Source: Rhodocollybia butyracea (taxonomy: Eukaryota > Basidiomycota > Agaricomycetes > Agaricales > Omphalotaceae). Taken from it: a DNA stretch of 64,000 nt. Each line of letters begins with the position of its first letter. Position 1 is the stretch's first letter. The DNA is taken from contig JADNRY010000285.1 in assembly GCA_015501585.1 (NCBI GenBank), positions 1 through 64,000 on the forward strand, in the 5' to 3' direction. This document shows positions 42,172 to 53,473 of this stretch, piece by piece. Both the position numbers and the translations under genes were made by a program. A model generated the notes under the pieces. The model did not search any database and was not told the origin of the DNA. It saw only the letters and a program-made list of their open reading frames with translations.

Positions 42172-45100
42172 AAATGGCAACTACTCCAACTACTCCAATT
42201 ACTCCAACAAGGTCAATTGCTCTAACTCCCCTCCCTCACCTAAATGTCAACCCCTCCAACTACTCCGAGAGGGCAAACTACTCCAACTACTCCAGCACCT
42301 CTCAGTAGCCCAACCGCAAACACTCCAACTACTCTGACAGGGCCCAATTGCTCCAACTCCCCTCACCAGGTCAATTGTCAACTACTCCAACTACTCCAAG
42401 TGGGCCAATTACTCCAACACCCCTCAGTAGCCCAAATGGCAACTACTCCAACTACTCCAACTGTAGCACCCCTCAGTAGCCCAAATTGCAACTACTCCAA
42501 TTCCTCCGACAGGGCCAATTGCTCCAACTCTCCTCACCAGCCTAAATGTAAAGTACTCCAACTATTCCGACAGGGCCAATTACTCCAACTCCCCTCAGTA
42601 GCCTAAATGGCAACTACTCCAACTACTCAAACTACTCCAGCACCCCTCAGTAGCCCAAATTGCAACTACTCCAATTCCTCCGACAGGGCCAATTGCTCCA
42701 ACTCCCCTCCCAGCCCAAATGTCAACTACTCCAATTACTCCAAGAGGGCCAATTTACTCCAACTCCCCAACTCCCCTCACCAGCCCAAATGTCAACAACT
42801 CCAACCACTCTGAAAGGGCCAATTACTCCAACACCCCTCAGTAGCCCAAATGGCAACTACTCCAACTACTCCAATTACTCTAGCACCCCTCAGTAGCCCA
42901 AATTGCAACTACTCCAATTCCTCCGACAGGGCCAATCACTCCAACTCCCCTCCACAGCCCAAATGTCACTACTCCAACAGGGCCAATTACTCGAACTCCC
43001 TCAGTAGTTTAAATGGCAACTACTCCAACTACTCCAAATACTCCAGCACCCCTCAGTAGCCCAAATGGCAACACTCCAACTACTCTGACAGGGCCGGGTA
43101 CTCCAACTCCCCTCACCAGGCCAATTGTCAACTACTCCAACTACTCCAAGTGGGCCAATTACTCCAACACCCCTCAGTAGCCCAAATGGCAACTACTCCA
43201 ACTACTCCAGCACCCCTCAGTAGCCCAAATTGAAACTACTCCAATTCCTCTGACAGGGCCAATTGCTCCAACTCCCCTCACCAGCCCAAATGTCAACTAC
43301 TCCAACTACTCTGACAGGGCCAATTACTCCAACTCCCCTCCCCAGCCCAAATGTCAACTACTCCAACTCCCCAACTCCCCTCTCCAGCCCAAATGTCAAC
43401 AACTCCAACTACTCTGAGAGGGCCAAATACTCCAACACCCCTTAGTAGCCCAAATCTGTAAGGATCTAGGCAGAATTTTTTGAGGCGTGTTATAAACCTG
43501 GAAACCAAAGTGCGGATATGCTCTGTACTGCCGTCGTTCAGCCGAACTGGGAAAGTTGGTTTGAGATGTGAAAGGATGTGAGTGTAGAACAGTTCCAAAG
43601 TGCCTATGGGATGTAAGACTTGCTTTGGGATCCTTCAAGGGACTAATATAAGGACGGCAGGTCCGTACAGGCAATAGAATGAACTTGGCGAGTAAGCCTG
43701 AGAGTAGATGAGTTTCCGACTCAAAGGGTAGGACCCACTAAGTGCAAGCGGCTTTGATAGCAATATGAGTGGAAGCGGAAGGTCAAGCGGTAGCTGACCT
43801 GATGCGGCGCAAACAGAGCGGAACCAAAATAGATGAGAGTAGATTGCAGAAGTTGTGAAAACAATGGAGTGAAGAAATAGAGTTAAAGAAACAGATAAAG
43901 CGAGAAACCAGAACACAGAAGAGCACATGAGTCAAGGGGTTAAGCAATATTTTCAATCTACTGTACTTGACATGGTACAGAACTATATAAAGGGTACTCA
44001 AGCACCGGAGTATCAATAAGTAATAACCCGAGAGTAGAAAAGACAAGAACAGCCAAAAGAAGTACAAGGGATGAAAAGACAATGATGGATAGAAACGGAA
44101 GCGGCGGGATGGGCATAAATCGTATGTATGATTGTAAAAATGATTGGGAATGGATTAGCGGGTTCATAGAAAGTGTTAGTGAAGGAAAAAAAAGCGGAAG
44201 TGTATCGGAACCAGAAATGCAGCGGGAGCGGGTTATGTAACTGTAAGCGGCAAGCGTTGGCAGTCTGTATATGCCTAGGGCATGACAAAATGGCAACTAC
44301 TCCAACTACTCCACAAGGGCCAATTACTCCAACTCCTGAACTCCCCTCCCCAACCCAAATGTCAACAACTCCAACCACTCCGAAAGGCCAATTACTCCAA
44401 CACCCCTCAGTAGCCCAAATGTCAACTACTCCAACTACTCCAACAGGGCCAATTACTCCAACTCCCCTCAGTAGCCTAAATGGCAACTACTCCAGCACCC
44501 CTCAGTGGCCCAAATTGCAACTACTCCAATTCCTCCAACAGGGCCAATTGCTCCAACTCCCCTCACCAGGTCAATTGTCAAACTACTCCAACTACTCCAA
44601 GTGGGCCAATTACTCCAACTCCCCTCAGTAGCCTAAATGGCAACTACTCCAACTACTCCAACTACTCCAGCACCCCTCAGTAGCCCAAATTACAACTACT
44701 CCAATTCCTCCGACAGGGCCAATTTCTCCAACTCCCCTCCCCAGCCCAAATGTCAACTACTCCAATTACTCCAAGAGGGCCAATTTACTCCAACTCCCCA
44801 ACTCCCCTCTCCAGCCCAAATGTCAACAACTCCAACTGCTCTGAGAGGGCCAATCACTCCAACACCCCTTAGTAGCCGTAATGGCAACTACTCCAACTAC
44901 TCCAACTATTCCAGCACCCCTCAGTAGCCCAAATTGCAACTACTCCAATTCCTCCAACAGGGCCACTTGCTCCAACTCCCCTCCCCAGCCCACATGTCAA
45001 CTACTCCAACTACTCCGACAGGACCAATTACTCCAACTCCCCAAATGGCAACTACTCCAATTACTCCAATTACTCCAGCACCCCTCAGTAGCCCAAATTG

Positions 45101-46744
45101 CAACTACTCCAACTACTCCGACAGGGCCAATTACTCCAACTCCCCTCAGTAGCCTAAATGGCAAACTACTCCAACTACTCCACAAGGGCCAATTACTCCA
45201 ACTCCTGAACTCCCCTCCCCAACCCAAATGTCAACAACTCCAACCACTCCGAAAGGGCCAATTACTCCAACACCCCTCAGTAGCCCAAATGTCAACTACT
45301 CCAACTACTCTGACAGGGCCAATTACTCCAACTCCCCTCAGTAGCCTAAATGGCAACTACTCCAACTACTCCACAAGGGCCAATTACTCCAACCCCTGAA
45401 CTTCCCTCCCCAACCCAAATGTCAACAACTCCAACCACTCCGAAAGGGCCAATTACTCCAACACCCCTCAGTAGCCCAAATGTCAACTACTCCAACTACT
45501 CCAACAGGCCAATTACTCCAACTCCCCTCAGTAGCCTAAATGGCAACTACTCCAACTACTCCACAAGGGCCAATTACTCCAACTCCTGAACTCCCCTCCC
45601 CAACCCAAATGTCAACAACTCCAACCACTCCGAAAGGGCCAATTACTCCAACACCCCTCAGTAGCCCAAATCTCAACCACTCCTTGAACTACTCCAACAG
45701 GGCCAATTCCTCCAACTCCCCTCACCAGGTCAAATGTCAACTACTCCAACTACTCTGGCAGGGCCAATTATTCCAACTCCCCTCACCAGGCCAAATGTCA
45801 ACCAATTCCAACTACTCCAACAGGCCAATCAGCCCAAATGTCAACTACTCCAACTACTCTGCCAGGGCCAATTACTCCAACACCCCTCAGTAGGCCAAAT
45901 GTCAACCACTCCAACTACTCCAACAGGGCCAATCATTCCAACTCCCCTCACCAGGCTAAATGGCAACTACTCCAAATACTCCAAGAGGCCCAATTACTCC
46001 AACCCCCCTCCTCAGCCCAAATGCCAAACTACTCCAACTACTCCAACGGGGCCAGTTACTCCAACTCCGCTCACCAGGCCAAATGTCAACCACTCCAACT
46101 ACTCCAACAGGGCCCATTATTCCAACTCCCCTCACCAGGCCAAATGTCAACTACTCCAACCCCCCTCCTCAGCCCAAATGCCAATTATTCCAACTCCCCT
46201 CACCAGGCCAAATGTCAACCAATTCCAACTACTCCAACAGGGCCAATCAGCCCAAATGTCAACTACTCCAACTACTCTGCCAGGGCCAATTACTCCAACA
46301 CCCCTCAGTAGCCAAATGTCAACCACTCCAACTACTCCAACAGGGCCAATCATTCCAACTCCCCTCACCAGGCTAAATGGCAACTACTCCAAATACTCCA
46401 AGAGGCCCAATTACTCCAACCCCCCTCCTCAGCCCAAATGCCAACTACTCCAACTACTCCAACAGGGCCAATTACTCCAACTCCGCTCACCAGGCCAAAT
46501 GTCAACCACTCCAACTACTCCAACAGGGCCCATTATTCCAACTCCCCTCACCAGGCCAAATGTCAACTACTCCAACCCCCCTCCTCAGCCCAAATGCCAA
46601 CTACTCCAACTACTCCAACAGGGCCAATTACTCCCTTCTCCCCAGCCTCAATGACAACCAGCTCAACTACTTCCACATTGCCAATTACTCCAACTCCAGT
46701 CCCACACCTAAATACCAACTGCTCCAACTTCTCTGACAGCATCA
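42172..46744. repeat. Satellite array, right arm, outer part
   Basis: Opposite orientation to the left-arm array, interrupted by the solo LTR at 43457-44287. The plus strand is stop-poor here, giving long spurious frames. Confidence 0.9.
43457..44287 (-). repeat. Solo LTR D (831 bp) in the right arm only
   Basis: Starts TGTAAGGATCTAGG and ends GGGCATGACA, flanked by AAATC/AAATG (four of five bases match). It shares the U3/TATA part with copies A-C but has a different other end, so the LTR family is mosaic. There is no partner in the left arm, so it was inserted after the arms formed. Confidence 0.75.
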
Positions 46745-46890
46745 ATTAATCTAACTTCTCTCCATATTTTCCCTTTAAGTTTCCTAAGTTCTGCCTTTAA
46801 GTTTCCTAAGTTTTGCCTTTAAGTTTCCTAAGTTTTCCCTTTAAGTTTCCTAAGTTTTCCCTTTAAGTTTCCTAAGTTTTGCCTTTAAGT
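46745..46890 (-). repeat. Subterminal 22-bp tandem repeat, right arm
   Basis: Mirror of the array at 31590-31730 (CCTTTAAGTTTCCTAAGTTTT units). Confidence 0.7.
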
Positions 46891-48419
46891 TTCCTAAGTC
46901 ATTCCCCTTGTGTTCTATAAGGTTCTCCCTCAATTTCCCTTTAAGTTTGTTAATTTCTTGATTTAATTTACTCTATATCCTTTTTCAGTCTTCCCTTTAT
47001 ATTCTCAAAGTTTTTGCTTTCTGTTTTGTAAACTTTTCTTTCCTTCTTCCTAAGTTTTCCTATTATTTTTCCTCTGTTTACCCTTTGAATTATCTTTATT
47101 CCAGCGCTTATTATATCTTTTTGGAATTTTCCAGTCTCCTCTGTTTCATTTAAACATTTCCTTACTTTTTCATTATTATTTGCTTTGTTCTTCAACTTAT
47201 TGAAAGATTTTATAAACCCTATTTTCCTATGTTTTTCATATCTTTTAAACTAGGTGCCGTCTCAAATTTAATTGTGATTCTTCTCTTATGTGACTCCATC
47301 ACACAATCTGATTTTCCTAAGTTTTAACCTTGTTGATATGGATTATGATTTACTAGGGGAATTCTTTCTTTAAATTGTTTCCCCTTGGATTTCCCTTTGT
47401 TTTTCCCCTATCTCATCTAATTACTCCCTATACATTTCCTAAGGTTCCTCCCTTATGGTTGCCATCTTCAAATCTTATTGAATACTCAAATTTCCATATG
47501 CTTTTGATAAGTCATACCTTTGAATAATCAATGTTTGCCCCTTCATATCTAAAACATATGAGATAAATCCTTTTCCTAAGTGCTGCATAGAGACTTCCTT
47601 TGTAACTCAACTAATGATAATCTTATATAATGCATCATTTCCCTAAGTTTACTACAATGATTCAATAAACTGCTCATCTTATTGATCTGTCATTTTTCGA
47701 CAGTTTTTTGATCTGAATTACATAAGTGGGGCTAACTTAGGGAACCCTGCACGCAGTGTAAGTAGTCTAGATTTACCAATGTACGTAAGACGTATTATTT
47801 TTCTTAAATCCAAACCCCCACTTGTTTGCTGTTATCACTTGTGTGAATCACCAGACCAACTCATTGTATCTTGTTGAGCTATCTCCAAGCTACAATACAC
47901 ATTTATACATCTTGTTGAGCTAACTCCAAGTTGTATCCACTAACATTCACCTGTTGAGCTATCTCCTAGTGAATACTTCTTCAATTGCCACTTGTTGAGC
48001 TATCTCCGAGTTGCAACTTCCTATTACTTGTTGAGCTATCTCCGAGTATTAGACACCACACTCACTACTACTTGTTGAGCCATCTCCGAGTATTAGTTCT
48101 GATTCATATTACTGCTTGTCGAGCCATCTCCGAGGGTAATCTTATTATTATTTGTCGAGCTATCTCCAAATAATAACTTCTGTGAGTTTTGTATTACAAA
48201 CTAGTTACTAACTTTACTTGAGCCTAGTTGTTTTGAGTATATATTTTTTGCCTAGCGGTTTCAACGAACGGAAAAGGCTTGCTCTATAATCTCATTAATT
48301 TCTCTTATCATTTTTACTGCCGAGTTACGTACTGTGAAGGTTTGGACGAGACTATTGATCGAGTCATAACACTGTTCTGGGTTGTCAGGCAAGAATGTGA
48401 CTTACCTGACCTAGCTGAT

Positions 48420-48690
48420 TCAGGTCATGACCTGGGTGAACTAGGTCATGACCTACCTGACCTAGGTCATGACCTGGGTGAACTAGGTCATGACCTACTT
48501 GACCTAGGTCATGACCTACCTGACCTAGGTCATGACCTGGGTGAACTAGGTCATGACCTACTTGACCTAGGTCATGACCTACCTGACCTAGGTCATGACC
48601 TGGGTGAACTAGGTCATGACCTACTTGACCTAGGTCATGACCTACCTGACCTAGGTCATGACCTGGATGAACTAGGTCATGACCCAAGCC
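48420..48690. repeat. 21-bp palindrome array AGGTCATGACCT in the foldback left arm
   Basis: About 13 tandem 21-bp units, each with the perfect 12-bp palindrome AGGTCATGACCT, grouped in a 63-bp higher-order unit. Both strands are open and would encode GHDL-type heptads, an artefact. The right arm has fewer copies (about 51905-52025). More degenerate copies lie near both outer ends (29765-29835, 52415-52500). Confidence 0.9.
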
Positions 48691-48727
48691 AATTTAAAAA
48701 TTACTAAATTAGGAAATTTTTCCATTT

Positions 48728-49225
48728 TTGCAGTGGATGAGGTCAAAGCTGTTTTTATTACCAAATAAGGCAATTTTCAAACACCTTAACCGGTTTTATG
48801 TTTTTTCAATAGAGTTAGATACATTTGGAAATTTTGATAAATTACTATATTAGGCAATTTCAAAACTTTTGCAGTGGATGAGGCCAAAGCTGTTTTCATT
48901 GCCTAATTGAGAAGTGACAAATTTGCAGTGGATGAGGTCAAAGCTGATTTCATTACTTATTTGAAAAATGACAAATCTTTTGCAGTGGATGAGGTCAAAG
49001 CTGTTTTCACTACCCAATTAAGAAATGACAAAACTGAACACACAAACTGTGTACACTCTTTTCCTAAGGACAATAGCTTGTGGTAGACATCCAGACCTTT
49101 TGTTTATACACAGAATAGGTTGCTCACCTAAAATGAAGCCAATCCTGTGGTGGGAAGGGGCTGGATTGCAAAATATTTTTTGGATAACCTTTGATTGTAG
49201 TGGATGAGGCCAAAGCTGTATGCCC
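48728..49225. repeat. GCAGTGGATGAGGTCAAAGCTG repeats of the foldback left arm
   Basis: Four or five spaced copies of GCAGTGGATGAGG(T/C)CAAAGC, mirrored at about 51335-51865. Confidence 0.8.
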
Positions 49226-49669
49226 ATAAAAGGAAATCAATGAAAAGTGTTGAGTCTAAAGATTGCTTGATATAACATGCAGATTGGCATGGATAAGGGT
49301 GATCCTTTTCATCCCCTGATGCCCTGATGTGCTGTCTACCCTTTCTGAGTCTCAGATATATTTAGATGGCCACTGGGAGATCAGTCTTTATTGATCTTTG
49401 AACTTTCTCATCAAAAAACCCTCATTTTTTCGAAATTAGAGGATAAGTATCAGAGCATCCAGGGCAGGGTGGGCCACAGGCTTCTAGGACATTGTACCCT
49501 GGTATAATAGGTACATTTAGACGACTCAGGAGTAGCCTATACTGTCCTGGGAGAGTGGATAATAAGTGATACCTGTCTAATTAGGCATAAATTTCGCTTT
49601 TTTGCCTGTTAAATCATTAATAGTGGGAGCTGTAGGCAAGAGAAGACTATGCTGTTCAAAAGTGTGAAT

Positions 49670-49825
49670 AAATACATAGTCATTTTCTCGCAAGTTGGAT
49701 CATACAATTTCTCGCAAGTTTGGGTAAGTGTCAATTTCTCGCAAGTTGGATCATCCAATTTCTCGCAAGTTCGGCTAAGTGTCAATTTCTCGCAAGTTCT
49801 GACATCTGTCAATTTCTCGCAAGTT
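49670..49825. repeat. TTTCTCGCAAGTT repeats beside the foldback loop
   Basis: About six copies of TTTCTCGCAAGTT spaced 25-35 bp apart, mirrored at about 50510-50655. Confidence 0.8.
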
Positions 49826-49831
49826 AATTTT

Positions 49832-50502
49832 CAGGGCCGGTCACTTATGTAACTTACCATATCTGGTAGAGCCAGGTCTCGACTCTGTCATGTGACTAGT
49901 GACATGACAATATGACCGTGACCTCGGGTGATCACCGATCGGCCGACGGCTATCCCGCTGGCAAGTGGTCAAGTCCCTCTGGTGCAACTGAGACTTGGGC
50001 AAGCATTCATTCAGTTGCCAAGTGACACAGCTTAAGGACATTTCGAGCTGGCAGTTTTTTCTCTTTTTATCACCAGTTTGTACAAGCAAAACTTGAGCTT
50101 GACTTGAGCAAAACCCCTTACTGCCAATGTTCACTCCTTTTCTTACCATAGTATCTATTGTACATGTAGCCATACACCTCACATTTTAATCTCATGGGCC
50201 ATCAAGGCCGGTTTTGGCTATCCATGCCAGCAAACTTGCGAAGACGATCAACTTGGAAGATGATTAGATTCAATGGTGGGCGCTTAGCCATAGGCTGATA
50301 ACTAGATTCTCACGTATATCTTATCCTCCAGATCAGATATGCCTGAAGATGAGATATGATATGATATGATACGATATGAGCAGGATAGCCGAAATACCCG
50401 AGGTCACGGTCCTACTGTCATGTGTCGTTGCTCACTAGTCACATGACAGAGTCGAGACCTGGCTCTACCAGATATGGTAAGTTACATAACTAACCGGCCC
50501 TG
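49832..50502. other. Central module of the foldback element with hAT-like ends
   Basis: Bounded by CAGGGCCGGT and its complement ACCGGCCCTG, with inverted arms of about 100 bp (GTAACTTACCATATCTGG) around a unique loop of about 460 bp. CAGGG-type ends recall hAT elements, but no 8-bp duplication is present. It may simply be the inner part of the foldback arms. The loop has no convincing ORF. Confidence 0.45.
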
Positions 50503-52597
50503 AAAACTAACTTGCGAGAAATAGACACTTAGCCGAACTTGCGAGAAATAAAGTAAACTTGAATACAACTTGCGAGAAATTGGATGATTGAACTTGCGAG
50601 AAATTGACACTTATTTGAACTTGCGAGAAATTGTATGATACAACTTGCGAGAAAATGACAATGTAATTATTCACACTTTTGAACAGCATAGAAGACTGTC
50701 TAGCTTGGCATATAGCATGCTAGGAATACATAGATTGATATCAGAACCAACCCCTTCCCTTATCTTGATGTACCAGTACTCCTGGGTTCTTAAGTGTCTG
50801 ATACTTGTGTCAAACTTATCATCACATGTTGAACTTCAGATAGTGAGAATATTTTGTTATAGACATGCTATATCAAGTCCTGGTACACTATTCCTCGAGT
50901 TTCTCCTTAATCCCTTGCCTACAGCTGCCTCTATTAACGATTTGGTGGTCCAAAAAGCGAAATTTATGCATACATATACAGAGATCAATTATTACCCACT
51001 CTCCCAGGACAGTATAAGCTATTCCTGAGTCGTCTAAATGTACCTATTATACCAGGGTACAATGTCCTAGAAGCCTGTGGCCCACCCTGCCCTGGATGCT
51101 CTGATACTTATCCTCTAATTTCGAAAAAATGAGGGTTTTTGATGAGAAAGTTCAAAGATCAATAAAGACTGATCTCCCAGTGGCCATCTAAATATATCTG
51201 AGACTCAGAAAGGGTAGACAGCACATCAGGGCATCAGGGGATGAAAAGGATCACCCTTATCCATGCCAATCTGCATGTTATATCAAGCAATCTTTAGACT
51301 CAACACTTTTCATTGATTTCCTTTTATGGGCATACAGCTTTGGCCTCATCTACTACAATCAAAGGTTATCCAAAAAATATTTTGCAATCCAGCCCCTTCC
51401 CACCACAGGATTGGCTTCATTTTAGGTGAGCAACCTATTCTGTGTATAAACAAAAGGTCTGGATGTCTACCACAAGCTATTGTCCTTAGGAAAAGAGTGT
51501 ACACAGTTTGTGTGTTCAGTTTTGTCATTTCTTAATTGGGTAGTGAAAACAGCTTTGACCTCATCCACTGCAAAAGATTTGTCATTTTTCAAATAAGTAA
51601 TGAAATCAGCTTTGACCTCATCCACTGCAAATTTGTCACTTCTCAATTAGGCAATGAAAACAGCTTTGGCCTCATCCACTGCAAAAGTTTTGAAATTGCC
51701 TAATTAAGAAATATTAGTCTATTGAAATAAAATTGCCTAATATAGTAATTTATCAAAATTTCCAAATGTATCTAACTCTATTAAAAAAACATAAAACCGG
51801 TTAAGGTGTTTGAAAATTGCCTTATTTGGTAATAAAAACAGCTTTGACCTCATCCACTGCAAAAATGGAAAAATTTCCTAATTTAGTAATTTTTAAATTG
51901 GCTTGGGTCATGACCTAGTTCATCCAGGTCATGACCTAGTTCACCCAGGTCATGACCTAGGTCAGGTAGGTCATGACCTAGTTCACCCAGGTCATGACCT
52001 AGTTCACCCAGGTACTGACCTGAATCAGCTAGGTCAGGTATGTCACATTCTTGCCTGACAACCCAGAACAGGGCACTGTGACTTAGCTTGATCTTGTCAT
52101 AATCTACAGATATGTAAAAAATCCAATAATCCCAATATGTTACTACACATTTCTTGTCATGATTCTATGATATTTCATTCTTGATTATATTCTCTATCTC
52201 ACCATCCTCCACTCTCACCCTACACCTCTTCAACTAACTATATATCCCCCTCCTAGACCATAACCTCCTCCTCCTAGACTATACCCTCCCCCTCCAAGAC
52301 CATCCCCTCCTCACCTAGACCATCCCCTCCCTCACCTAGACCATGCCCTGCCCCACCTAGGCCATATCCTATCTCACCCCAGGCCATGACCTGCCAACCC
52401 CAGGAAAAGACCAACCTGACCTAGGTCATGACCAATTTTTTAGGTCATGACCTAATTCCCAGGTCATGACCTAAATCCCAAGGTCATGACCTAGCTGCCC
52501 AGGTTTTGCCTAGGTTTTTGGGTCTTTTTAGTAAGGTCAATGTAACAAAAGTGCAGACTAATAAGACCAAATATGTGGTTGCCTGAAGTGATAATTT

Positions 52598-53473
52598 GCT
52601 GAGATAATGCTGGCAAATCACCGCTGTATAATGCCGATAAACACCAAAGATACACAAGCATATGGAAAACCTGCGTCGCTTATCCTCTCCTGATGCTGCA
52701 ATCCTTACCAATAGCATCTCATATATAGTAAGTTCTCAGAACTTTTTTCTGCATGCCGTCGCCTGTAGTCTTCAGCGAATCAGCGCGTCGTGAATATTGC
52801 CCCCACTGAAAGTACTGGCACGTGTGCAAGTGAGTCGCGTGATGTACATGTGATTGTCACACCAATGGTTGAACTTTTGATTTCTTTTCACTTTCACTCC
52901 CATCTACTTATGTACCTCAAGAGCTCAAGAGCTCATACTTCAAGCTCAAGTGCTGACACCTCAAGCTTCAAGCTCAAGATTGTTGCTCTCACATTGAGTC
53001 TGTTCAAGGTATCCTTCCTCAAGTGTAACAACAAATAGCAAGAGTCAACACAAGCAATTCCGATTTGCTATGGTGTTCAAGCCGTCAGTTGTCTCAACAG
53101 TGTCATGCTTATCAAGTCACAAAAAAATTCAAGCTTCTTTGGTTGCTTTGCTTAGGCTTTATCTATGGAAAGCAAGAAGGGCCTGCTATGTCGGATCATG
53201 ATTTTTGACGTGGCCGAACTGATGGAGCCAAATCGGGACATGGACCTCGGGCACCCATTTTAATTATGTAAATGGTTGACTTCCCGTAGAAATTAACTGA
53301 TGAATAATGGATGTTTGAAAACCTGAGCAAGATTTGAAATTTCATTAGATGTTAATTGATCCAAGATGTCATTTCCGTAGAAAATTAATCATTTAATATT
53401 TACCAAGGATGGGGAGATTTGGATACACGCTCACTAATTTAGCGCTGAACCGCGCTTAGCTTTGCTCGTTCTT
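52598..53473. other. Intergenic, no gene recognised
   Basis: Includes a CAAGAGCTCAAG/CTTCAAGCTCAAG low-complexity stretch near 52918-52980. It is probably part of the Harbinger-type element upstream of its transposase, but I could not define its terminal repeats. Confidence 0.4.

Larger units (their letters stand above)
30726..47758. mobile_element. 17-kb giant palindromic CACTA-like element
   Basis: The terminal inverted repeat begins CACTGCGTGCAGGGTTCCCT at both ends, bordered by a 3-bp duplication TAA (30723-30725, 47759-47761). CACTG/CACTA ends plus a 3-bp duplication are the hallmark of the CACTA superfamily. The first kilobase of each arm (30726-31740 and 46745-47758) is nearly identical in inverted orientation. 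The arms then consist of a TTGGAGTAG-based satellite and paired LTR copies up to a centre near 39.1 kb. No transposase is visible. Arm lengths differ because of a solo LTR in the right arm and changes in satellite copy number. Confidence 0.75.
30209..48371. mobile_element. Probable solo LTR (about 1.1 kb), itself split by the giant palindrome
   Basis: Segments 30209-30725 and 47762-48371 join to a unit starting TGTTATGACCCG and ending CGAGTCATAACA, with gypsy-LTR-like inverted ends. It is flanked by a perfect 5-bp duplication CTGTT (30204-30208, 48372-48376). Removing it restores CCCTGTTCTGGG, exactly as in the opposite foldback arm (complement near 52060-52071). The left half has CTCCACAGCTATGACATCATT-like repeats and the right half has CTTGTTGAGCTATCTCC repeats (about 47868-48170). 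No coding capacity. Confidence 0.75.
29664..52590. mobile_element. Foldback-type element with long inverted arms, split by later insertions
   Basis: The outer ends are inverted (CCACATATTTGGTCTTATTA at 29676 and its complement ending at 52578; weaker match out to CA.TTCAG). They are bordered by a 7-bp direct repeat ATAATTT (29657-29663, 52591-52597). The left arm (29664-30208) matches about 51-52.5 kb inverted, then resumes at 48377 after a nested insertion. Without that insertion the element is about 4.7 kb: two arms of about 2.1 kb made of tandem repeats around a loop of about 460 bp (about 49930-50395). No transposase is present. Foldback elements of animals share this plan of satellite-like arms around a unique loop. 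Confidence 0.75.

Noticed and set aside
48420..48690. CRISPR-like array
   Set aside because: Units are contiguous 21-bp tandem repeats without variable spacers, in a eukaryotic genome.
48420..48690. Nuclear-receptor response element (AGGTCA TGACCT)
   Set aside because: The half-site matches, but fungi lack nuclear receptors and the motif is a transposon tandem repeat.
48279..48707. GHDLGEL/GHDLLDL repeat protein on both strands
   Set aside because: Direct consequence of the 63-bp array; both strands are open because the unit is palindromic and stop-free.
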